DNA from: Promethearchaeota archaeon
GTDB taxonomy: Archaea > Asgardarchaeota > Lokiarchaeia > Sigyniarchaeales > Promethearchaeaceae
Assembly (NCBI GenBank): GCA_004524545.1
Contig: SDNX01000013.1
Coordinates: 1 to 41,518, forward strand
DNA length: 41,518 nucleotides
Reading direction: 5' to 3'
In this document: piece by piece, positions 35,501-41,518 of the stretch
Layout: each line of letters begins with the position of its first letter
Position numbering within the stretch: position 1 is the first letter of the stretch
The notes under the pieces: generated by a model
What the model was told of the DNA's origin: nothing
What the model saw: the letters and a program-made list of their open reading frames with translations, nothing else
Database searches by the model: none
Program-made: the position numbers and the translations under genes

Positions 35501-36403
35501 ATGTCTAGAGAAACAATTAATACTACCAACACTACTAAAACTACCAAAATCGCGAAGTTTACGCTTCAAAATGTAATCAAAGTTTATCATTCGGATAGTG
35601 TAGATGTCTCTGCATTACGTGGAGTCACTTGTGAGTTCTACAAGGGAGAAATTAGTGTGATTATGGGTCCGAGTGGATGCGGAAAAACAACATTGTTGAA
35701 TCAATTAGGGGGAATCGATATCCCCACTTCTGGATCAATATTCCTCGAGACCAATAAAGATATAACACGTTTTACGGAAAAGGAATTTGATGAGTATAGG
35801 AAATTTCAGGTGGGATATCTGTTTCAGACCCTGAATTTAATTCCTCATTTATCTGCATTTGATAATGTCTTGCTACCATTAAAAATACAAAAACGGTATA
35901 CTGATGAGAAAAAGGAGGAAATTTTGAAACAGTTTGATCGCTTAAATATATCGAATCGTTTGCACCATTATCCGGACCAACTTTCAGGAGGGGAACAACA
36001 AAGAGTTGCACTTATCCGAGTTGCAGTGAAGGATCCGGAGGTGTTATTATGTGATGAACCTACCGGTGAATTGGATTCAGAAAACAAAGAAAAAATTTTG
36101 AACTTGATTACTGACATACACAAGGAACATCCTTCCATGACCATCATCATTGTAACTCATGATCCCGATTTCAAAGTCATCGCAGACCGTGTGTTCTTTC
36201 TTAGAGATGGAAAGATCTCTTATATTCTAGCGGATGAAAAATTAGAAGAATTCAAAACTCAAGAAAGTAATCAAATTAGTAGTATAGGATTGAAAGACTC
36301 GAAAAATTCGATTTCTCAAAAGATTAAATCCGAGAAAATTGAAGAATTGGAAGAATTGAGTTATTTAATTAATAAACGAATGAAGGAATTAAAAGAAGAA
36401 TAG
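35501..36403 (+). CDS. ABC transporter ATP-binding protein (LolD/MacB-type)
   Basis: This is an ABC ATPase of 300 residues. Walker A GPSGCGKTT is at residues 56-64, Q-loop in GYLFQTLNLIP, signature LSGGEQQR at about 161-168, Walker B VLLCDEP at about 181-187, and the H-loop in IIVTHDPDF. The overall pattern (DEPTGELD) is that of the LolD/MacB/FtsE group. A Ser/Thr/Asn-rich N terminus and a Glu/Lys-rich C-terminal helix (about 260-300) extend beyond the core. I chose ATG 35501, which has GAGGTGG upstream, over GTG 35432, which would overlap the previous gene. No permease gene is in the window. Confidence 0.9.
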   Translation: MSRETINTTNTTKTTKIAKFTLQNVIKVYHSDSVDVSALRGVTCEFYKGEISVIMGPSGCGKTTLLNQLGGIDIPTSGSIFLETNKDITRFTEKEFDEYRKFQVGYLFQTLNLIPHLSAFDNVLLPLKIQKRYTDEKKEEILKQFDRLNISNRLHHYPDQLSGGEQQRVALIRVAVKDPEVLLCDEPTGELDSENKEKILNLITDIHKEHPSMTIIIVTHDPDFKVIADRVFFLRDGKISYILADEKLEEFKTQESNQISSIGLKDSKNSISQKIKSEKIEELEELSYLINKRMKELKEE

Positions 36404-36853
36404 AGGAATACTTACTGAACCATCTGCGTAACTATGAAGATGGGAATCGATTACTTTCAATTACCATAGAATTACCACTTGAATGATAAATGTTTCCTTT
36501 ATTCTAACTATCTACAGATTACTTATACTTAGAATATATAATAATTATTAAATTACCGTACAATTCTATAAACCTCTAAAATTTACCAAAACGGAGTATT
36601 GGGCGAATTTTATCAAATATTGGACTATACTGTTAACACTCTGGGAAATATCGCAAAAATCCTGAAGTTTACGTGTCATGAGTCAGAAGTAAATAAAAAA
36701 TCTGTCGCCATATCCAAACAACTTTCTATGTAGTACATAATACTTAAGTGCTTATAATTAAACATAACTTGGGTTAAAATTGGCTTATATTATCGGCCGA
36801 AAGTGAGAAGTAAGTCCATATTGGAATTTTAATTTTCTAAATTTATACAAAAA
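36404..36853. other. 450-base non-coding region
   Basis: This stretch separates the convergent ABC-ATPase and membrane-methyltransferase genes. It is very AT-rich, has no open frame of note and no tRNA-like or protein-remnant signal that I can see. Its only distinct content is the first copy of a 41-bp repeat near its right end (36780-36820). Confidence 0.6.
36780..36820 (+). repeat. 41-bp direct repeat, copy 1
   Basis: The sequence runs TTGGCTTATATTATC-GG-CCGAAAGTGAGAAG and ends TAAGTCCATA. It matches the copy at 39713-39753 at 39 of 41 positions in the same orientation; the two differences are the adjacent bases GG versus AT. Similarity stops abruptly at both ends. This copy lies 34 bases beyond the stop of the methyltransferase gene. 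Confidence 0.9.
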
Positions 36854-38446
36854 TTACCACATTCCAGGGTATTCCACCAAACCATAGGCATAAAGTAACT
36901 GCTGAATCCCAAAACACGCTAGGACGATACATGTATAAATAGCTAGTAATAATACTACGGATTTCCAAAGGGTAAAATCCCCTTTTCCCGGCTTTCTTCG
37001 TAATTTCGGGAGGAAAAATCCAGTTTTTTTGCGATAAGTAATGTAATCCTCACCGATTTTGTTAATGAGAAGTTTTTCCTCAATTAGAGCCGATATACAT
37101 ACTAAGGTGACCATTAGGACCCACGACAAGACATCACCGAAGCGTATTCCTGGATCGCGTATGTTCGTAGAGTAAAAAGCAAAAGGCAAACACATCAAGA
37201 GTATTCCCAAATTTTGAGGATGACGAATATATTTGTACGGACCATTCGTGACCAATTTTTGATTTTGATTACGCCCTTTAACGAGATACCCCAATCCTAC
37301 GCAAAAAATTGATAATCCAACAAGAAAAATAAACCCTTCAATTGTATATATGGCAAGATAAACTTGTGAATTGACTATATCGATCTTCAAATACATATTA
37401 GCCCAAGAATATTCACCTATACTTGCGAATAACACCCAAGAGGAAGAAAGAAGTAGGGGAATGTAGAGCATAGGGAATAATACCCCCGCTATTAATCCGA
37501 TAAATGCCCAGATGGTGCCAATTGATTTTGAGATACGTACGATAATTTGCTTTTTCTCCTCTTTATCCATTATAATTCGTTCCTTCTTGAAATATTGGAT
37601 AAGATATACGACTAGCGATATAAAGATTAACAATATCAATAGTATACTAGGAATCCAATCAGCCCAGTTAGGAAATATTTCAATAGAAGGAAAAATGGAA
37701 GCAGAAGGAGGGGGAAATTTGATCAGAGACGCTTTCCTAAAATGTATTAATAGGGCAAAAACGGTTAATCCTACTGTCAGAAAAAAGAGAACTTGAATCA
37801 CAATAATCCAAATTCGCCTCATCATGAATTTTCTTTTGATGTAGACTTTCTTCTTATTTTTTTGTGTAATCTTGGGAAAGTAGAATCCGGTCTGTGATGC
37901 ATACTCCAAATATTCCTCACCAAACTCGTCAATCATATGAGATTCCTCAAGTAGTGATTTTATTGAGGTAAGTGCATAGAAAAGAATCCACGATAGCAAG
38001 TCCCCTGAACGTATTCCAATGTCATTCATCCATGGAACATACAAAATAAAGGCAAAACTGATTAACAATATCCCGAGGTTCTGAGGATGTTGAATATATT
38101 TATACAATCCAGTCTTTATGAGTATTTTATCCGATAGCTTGTGTTTGGAATGTATCATTGTGACTAATCCATGCACAAACAGATAGATTCCGATAATTAG
38201 AAATAATCCTTGCACTACAAATAATATAATTGGGAGATAAGAGTACAAAATATAGTAATTCACCACATCAATAACAGGATAAAGGAAGAGAATATACGGT
38301 ATATAGATGAAAAACCCAAACGCTAGAAACATAGGAGCCAAAATACTGGCAGTTATTGGAATAAAAGATAATATTCGGGCTATAGATAATAGAAAATTCT
38401 TGAGAATTTGTCGTACTTTCTTCCTTTGGTTTACCTCTTCGGTCAT
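36854..38446 (-). CDS. tandem-duplicated ICMT/PEMT-like membrane methyltransferase
   Basis: This is a 530-residue polytopic membrane protein with two copies of an isoprenylcysteine/phospholipid methyltransferase-like module. Copy 1 (about residues 15-195) contains YKYIQHPQNLGILLISFAF, then SLLEESHMIDEFGEEYLEYA and GFYFPKI. Copy 2 (about 300-500) contains YKYIRHPQNLGILLMCLPF, ALIEEKLLINKIGEDYITYR and GFFLPKLR. The HPxxLG and EE...fGeeY..Y...pk motifs are those that bind S-adenosylmethionine in this superfamily. The substrate is unknown. ATG 38446 has a strong GGAGGTGG Shine-Dalgarno sequence 8 bases upstream. It is the last gene of a three-gene operon with the winged-helix regulator. A broken relative of copy 2 lies at 15012-15590. 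Confidence 0.82.
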   Translation of the reverse strand: MTEEVNQRKKVRQILKNFLLSIARILSFIPITASILAPMFLAFGFFIYIPYILFLYPVIDVVNYYILYSYLPIILFVVQGLFLIIGIYLFVHGLVTMIHSKHKLSDKILIKTGLYKYIQHPQNLGILLISFAFILYVPWMNDIGIRSGDLLSWILFYALTSIKSLLEESHMIDEFGEEYLEYASQTGFYFPKITQKNKKKVYIKRKFMMRRIWIIVIQVLFFLTVGLTVFALLIHFRKASLIKFPPPSASIFPSIEIFPNWADWIPSILLILLIFISLVVYLIQYFKKERIIMDKEEKKQIIVRISKSIGTIWAFIGLIAGVLFPMLYIPLLLSSSWVLFASIGEYSWANMYLKIDIVNSQVYLAIYTIEGFIFLVGLSIFCVGLGYLVKGRNQNQKLVTNGPYKYIRHPQNLGILLMCLPFAFYSTNIRDPGIRFGDVLSWVLMVTLVCISALIEEKLLINKIGEDYITYRKKTGFFLPKLRRKPGKGDFTLWKSVVLLLAIYTCIVLACFGIQQLLYAYGLVEYPGMW

Positions 38447-38580
38447 GAGAAATCCACCTCCCTCTTGATATTATTGATTATCCCAAATAAAAGAATTTGT
38501 AGGGTTTATGAATCATGAAGTAGAAAGACAGTAGTAAAGAAGGAAGTATCAGAATACTCCGCAACTGATTTCCTTCTATT

Positions 38581-38949
38581 CTAGATGCGATTTTTTATTA
38601 AAGCATCAATAGTAACCCGATACTGTTCAAAAGCCTTCCTTCCTTCTTTGGTTAAACGTGCCATACTATGAGTTTTTTTCAGAACTATGGTTTTTTCGAT
38701 TGTTACATATCCCGCAGATTCTAATTTGGAAAGATGAGAGGAAAGATTTCCCCAAGATAACCCAGTTTCAGCTTTTAGGTAGATAAAATCCATTTTTTCC
38801 ACAAAATAGAGATAGGACATTAGAAGCAATCGAGCTGGTTCATGAATTAGTTTATCGATTAGCCCCATTTTGTTTGAATTCCCTGATTTTTTAGAGTTTT
38901 CAAGTGATTTGGATTTTTCGGGAGAATTAAGCGACGTTTCTTTATTCAA
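38581..38949 (-). CDS. winged-helix transcriptional regulator (HTH_34/MarR-ArsR-like)
   Basis: This 122-residue protein has a Ser/Lys-rich N terminus (1-27) and then a winged-helix domain: LIDKLIHEPARLLLMSYLYF, recognition region TGLSWGNLSSHLSKLESAGYV, wing IEKTIVLKKTHSMARLT and KEGRKAFEQYR. The pattern is that of the PF13601-like regulators often placed beside membrane-protein genes. It starts at TTG 38949, with AAGGTGAC about 8 bases upstream, and overlaps the end of the preceding membrane gene. ATG 38868 is an alternative that would remove the low-complexity leader. It probably controls its own operon. Confidence 0.85.
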   Translation of the reverse strand: MNKETSLNSPEKSKSLENSKKSGNSNKMGLIDKLIHEPARLLLMSYLYFVEKMDFIYLKAETGLSWGNLSSHLSKLESAGYVTIEKTIVLKKTHSMARLTKEGRKAFEQYRVTIDALIKNRI

Positions 38950-39646
38950 TACTCATGTCACCTTTCACCCTTGGAAATTTCAGCAAGAATTTTAAGAAAA
39001 ATATAATCCCTATTCCAATCATGATTAAGCCCCCAAAAATAAGACCGATTCCATCCCAAACCGGTGGTTGAAGACTCCCATAAAGAATATGGAAGAAAAG
39101 AGTTATTCCGGTAATTCCTGCATGAATAAGTAGACGAGGGAATTTGGTTATAAACGCTATCCCACTTAGAACAACAAATGATAACCCCCCTAATAACAGC
39201 GGTGCTACAAATCCTGCTCCACCTAACGTGCCAAAATCAAAAAAAGTTAGGAAAAGAATGTAAAAAACGGGAATAGCTACGATAACCGTAACACTATATA
39301 TTAGATAATAAAGAAGACGAACTCCAAGCAGATTCTTACCCGTCGTGCTTCCTTTACTTGTTTTTTTTCTGAACTTCAAAGGCTTAACTATTCCTTGACG
39401 AGGAAACACCACAAATATCTTGAAGATAATGTAGAAGAGGAGACCTGGTATCCATAGCAATGGCCCAATTAATTGAGGCCAAAACATTACTAACTGGGAA
39501 TATACTACTTCTTTAATCCCCAAAGTAAGAATCGAGTATCCTAGGATAATTTCGGTTAAACCATCCTGAAAGAATTTCGAACTAATTTTCCTTTCGATAT
39601 TTTTTAGATTGATTTTTCCTGAAATTTGGTTGTTTGTTTCATTCAT
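38942..39646 (-). CDS. polytopic membrane protein of the regulator/methyltransferase cassette
   Basis: Unrecognised membrane protein of 234 residues from ATG 39646. A short cytoplasmic N terminus (MNETNNQISGKINL...) is followed by five to six hydrophobic helices in pairs, separated by a basic loop (PLKFRKKTSKGSTTGKN). A longer frame from 39700 adds 18 residues, but the TATA-like box at 39676-39685 lies inside that part, so ATG 39646 is preferred. It is the first gene of the operon. A membrane protein of this kind next to an HTH_34-type regulator is a recurrent arrangement. Confidence 0.7.
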   Translation of the reverse strand: MNETNNQISGKINLKNIERKISSKFFQDGLTEIILGYSILTLGIKEVVYSQLVMFWPQLIGPLLWIPGLLFYIIFKIFVVFPRQGIVKPLKFRKKTSKGSTTGKNLLGVRLLYYLIYSVTVIVAIPVFYILFLTFFDFGTLGGAGFVAPLLLGGLSFVVLSGIAFITKFPRLLIHAGITGITLFFHILYGSLQPPVWDGIGLIFGGLIMIGIGIIFFLKFLLKFPRVKGDMSIE

Positions 39647-39675
39647 ATCTACCACTACCAATGTAAAGCACTTCA

Positions 39676-39685
39676 TTATATAAAA
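39676..39685 (-). promoter_or_regulatory. TATA box of the membrane cassette operon
   Basis: Read on the minus strand the element is TTTTATATAA, about 30-39 bases upstream of ATG 39646. Transcription would start just before the coding region. The second 41-bp repeat begins about 28 bases further upstream, where an activator or repressor could bind. Confidence 0.5.
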
Positions 39686-39712
39686 CGCTTTGCATGACAA
39701 ATTCTGAGTTTT

Positions 39713-39753
39713 TTGGCTTATATTATCATCCGAAAGTGAGAAGTAAGTCCATA
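39713..39753 (+). repeat. 41-bp direct repeat, copy 2
   Basis: TTGGCTTATATTATC-AT-CCGAAAGTGAGAAG and the same ending TAAGTCCATA, the partner of 36780-36820. The two copies start 2933 bases apart, in the same orientation, and enclose exactly the three minus-strand genes of the membrane cassette. This copy lies upstream of the cassette promoter. Confidence 0.9.
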
Positions 39754-39843
39754 AATTTCCAAAATCAGGAACATGGCAAATAATCTCAGGAAATTATACA
39801 AGAGAAATTAATGTTTCCTGACTAATTAAATGCAAAAATAAGT

Positions 39844-39861
39844 TTCTACTTTAATTCTACT
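39844..39861. repeat. paired TTCTACT direct repeats (11-bp spacing)
   Basis: TTCTACT-TTAA-TTCTACT: two identical heptamers one helical turn apart, in the 340 bases between the membrane cassette and the exported-protein gene. The heptamer is the same as the half-site of the operator at 33391-33414. An inverted TGTAGAA lies about 14 bases further right. It may be a second site for the same regulator, or chance in AT-rich DNA. Confidence 0.35.
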
Positions 39862-40014
39862 TCTGCCCTTGAAATGTAGAAAAAATTGTTTACTCGATCA
39901 TGTTTTATCCATAATAATGCTCTATATCTCAAAATACCCATGTTAACTTGAAGTTAGTCTTAGCTCGAAACCATGAATATATAATTCGTGATAGTCATGA
40001 TGAGGATTAGAAAA

Positions 40015-40716
40015 ATGCATAGAAATCATTCGATATCATTTTTAGTAATTTCACTCGTTATCGGAACTGCGTTCATCAGCACAATGATAACAAGCACTGC
40101 TTATAATTTTTCTCCAAACGTTGAAGTTGGTGATGTAATCATTTGGAAGGAGGAGAATAGTGCTGGAGATGCATTTTTCCAATCCTATTCTGAAGGATTA
40201 TTTTTCAATAAATTCAATATTACCAATATTGTGGATGAAGGTAATGACACTGTAATTTATGCAGATCATTTCCAATCTGAAGATTCTCCCGAAGGTTTTG
40301 TATTCATTGAAAATAAAGAAATTGGAAGATATAGTAACTATTCCCTAGCTCCTGTAGATTATCTTTTAGTTCCGCATAGATATATAATTATTCCAGGTAC
40401 AAAAATATCTGATTATATTGAAATTATTAAAACTTATTTAGTTGAAGATGCTCAAATTAAGAGTATAAAAAAGGGATATGGTGTAAAAATTGAAACCGAT
40501 ACGGAATATTTTTCTGTTTATTTTAATGAGAATGGATTTTTAGTTAAGTGGGCGGGTGAAGGGGGCAATTCACGTGTTCTACAACTTTATTCGATAAATG
40601 GGGAAATATACTATATACCTAGTTATCCAATATTTGCTCTCCTTGGATTTTCTTTAATCGGATTAATAATTTTATCTCAAACCAGTAGAGTAAAGATACC
40701 ATATTCACTTAATTGA
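40015..40716 (+). CDS. exported or anchored protein with N- and C-terminal hydrophobic segments
   Basis: Unrecognised protein of 233 residues from ATG 40015, which has GAGGA eight bases upstream; GTG 39988 and ATGs at 39997 and 40000 would add up to 9 residues. It begins MHRNHSISFLVISLVIGTAF, a signal peptide or anchor. A polar, strand-rich domain follows, starting VEVGDVIIWKEENSAGDAF, with several N-x-S/T sites (FNITN, NDT, NYS). One hydrophobic segment near the end (FALLGFSLIGLIILS) is followed by a basic tail. This is the architecture of an extracellular domain held by a C-terminal membrane anchor. Confidence 0.7.
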   Translation: MHRNHSISFLVISLVIGTAFISTMITSTAYNFSPNVEVGDVIIWKEENSAGDAFFQSYSEGLFFNKFNITNIVDEGNDTVIYADHFQSEDSPEGFVFIENKEIGRYSNYSLAPVDYLLVPHRYIIIPGTKISDYIEIIKTYLVEDAQIKSIKKGYGVKIETDTEYFSVYFNENGFLVKWAGEGGNSRVLQLYSINGEIYYIPSYPIFALLGFSLIGLIILSQTSRVKIPYSLN

Positions 40717-40939
40717 AAGGTAAATATACAATCAAAGTATAGCGACAAAAGAACAGTACATTAAAATCTTCATCTTTGAGTAACTAGATAAGAGGAATAA
40801 ATCATCAACCTGTGGATTTTTAGTTCAAACTATACATTATCTCTCTTTTTTTAAAAATTCAAAAATCATCATTCAAATGGATTTCTCTTACAATTGAGGA
40901 TCTAATAGTAGAACACAACAATAAATAAATGGGAGAAAA

Positions 40940-41101
40940 ATGAAAAAACCATACAATATAGTGATGATGGGGATTATTTTGTTCTTTATTTTCTTTTCTT
41001 CGACAGGTTTGGTTAAAGGAACGCTAAACTTAAATAGACTATTAAGTGTTTTTATCTCTGATTATCTAAGATCAAACAATCTAAATTCAGGAGAAAAATG
41101 A
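40940..41101 (+). CDS. 53-residue membrane/secreted peptide
   Basis: ATG 40940 follows GGGAG at good spacing. The product starts MKKPYNIVMMGIILFFIFFS, a positively charged start and a hydrophobic core typical of a signal peptide, then a polar stretch (LVKGTLNLNRLLSVF) ending NSGEK. The stop codon overlaps the start of the next gene (ATGA at 41098-41101), so the two are likely coupled. Small size means the call rests on the start signal, the peptide pattern and the overlap. Confidence 0.55.
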   Translation: MKKPYNIVMMGIILFFIFFSSTGLVKGTLNLNRLLSVFISDYLRSNNLNSGEK

Positions 41102-41511
41102 CGACAAAATATAGATGGAAAAAAATTGTAGTTTCAATTCTATCAATTCTATTTGTTCTAGTAGGGATCGGGATTCCAATCACATATTTTCATTGGAAAA
41201 ATAATATTGATATATTCACTGTTTTGGAAATTCAATTTGATCATGAGCCAGTGGTAGGAGAAAAAGTGAATTTGTTCATAATTGCTACAGATTATAACCA
41301 AGTAACTCCTAAGGTAAAAACTATGATGTGGGGTAATATATGCAAAAAAGAATTGCATATTTTGGTATATGAGTATAATCCAAGTACATACCAATTACCC
41401 GTAATTGATAATTATACAACCACTATACAATATAAATTCAGAAGGTCAGGAATATGGCAGATTGTTGCAGAAGGGTATACAATTGAGATAAATGTCACAA
41501 GGTCTAGTTGA
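41098..41511 (+). CDS. small N-terminally anchored extracellular protein
   Basis: Unrecognised 137-residue protein. Residues 1-30 form a basic start and a transmembrane anchor or signal (KKIVVSILSILFVLVGIGIP). The rest is a beta-rich domain (FDHEPVVGEKVNLFIIATDY ... YKFRRSGIWQIVAEGY) with possible N-glycosylation sites (DNYTTT, INVTRS). The pattern resembles an immunoglobulin-like surface domain. AGGAG lies just upstream of ATG 41098, which overlaps the stop of the 53-residue peptide gene. It is complete within the window. Confidence 0.65.
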   Translation: MTTKYRWKKIVVSILSILFVLVGIGIPITYFHWKNNIDIFTVLEIQFDHEPVVGEKVNLFIIATDYNQVTPKVKTMMWGNICKKELHILVYEYNPSTYQLPVIDNYTTTIQYKFRRSGIWQIVAEGYTIEINVTRSS

Positions 41512-41518
41512 TCAAGCA

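Noticed and set aside
36404-36853. Possible tRNA, small RNA or degraded gene in the longest non-coding stretch
   Set aside because: No T-arm consensus, no cloverleaf pairing and no translated similarity to neighbours was found by eye; only the 41-bp repeat stands out.
36780-39753. Two-copy repeat as a CRISPR remnant
   Set aside because: Only two copies nearly 3 kb apart with genes between, and no cas genes.

Overview
The window reads as a chromosome segment of an AT-rich archaeon, most likely an Asgard archaeon. The archaeal assignment rests on the split RNA polymerase A'/A'' genes, TFS, aIF2-alpha, Nop10, L44e, S27e, L30e, archaeal NusA, PCNA, both primase subunits, a GINS subunit, PDCD5, NurA and an Ogg2-type glycosylase. 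The Asgard assignment is an inference from a Rab/Ras-like GTPase, an Arf-like GTPase, and a long coiled-coil protein with spaced tryptophan-bearing helical repeats next to the Arf-like gene. I cannot fix the class (Loki-, Thor-, Heimdall- or other) from this window alone.

Layout. Positions 1-3.7 kb hold the 3' part of a CTP synthase gene, NurA and a zinc-ribbon membrane protein. 3.8-8.2 kb holds rpoA1-rpoA2, meeting nop10/aIF2-alpha head-on. 9.2-16.6 kb is mostly metabolism and repair: Ogg2, UppP, acylphosphatase, a two-gene 2-oxoacid:ferredoxin oxidoreductase, a type I phosphodiesterase, a decayed membrane-methyltransferase remnant and aspartate carbamoyltransferase. 16.7-24.2 kb is an information-processing block on the plus strand: L44e, S27e, TFS, PCNA, PriL, PriS, GINS, L30e, NusA, S12, S7. 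Two ancestral archaeal clusters (rpoA-L30e-NusA-S12-S7 and L44e-S27e-aIF2alpha-Nop10) are therefore both present but broken and interleaved.

24.2-32.5 kb contains the Arf-like GTPase, the W-repeat scaffold, a divergent protein of unknown function, a RACo-like 2Fe-2S/ASKHA reductive activator, a class I histone-deacetylase-fold enzyme, a Rab-like GTPase and exonuclease III. From 32.6 kb the window becomes accessory. It holds a toxin-antitoxin-like gene pair with a palindromic operator, PDCD5, a small three-gene operon ending in a LolD/MacB-type ABC ATPase, and a three-gene membrane cassette (membrane protein, winged-helix regulator, tandem-duplicated ICMT-like methyltransferase). It ends with several small exported or anchored proteins.

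The strongest unusual signals are: (1) a 41-bp near-identical direct repeat bounding the three-gene membrane cassette, with a frameshifted relic of the same methyltransferase 21 kb away; (2) the antitoxin-like/unknown gene pair with its inverted-repeat operator; (3) the Arf GTPase/W-repeat scaffold neighbourhood; (4) a lysine-rich C-terminal extension on RNA polymerase A'; and (5) an insertion next to the active site of CTP synthase. I saw no tRNA, rRNA, CRISPR array or recognisable transposase.
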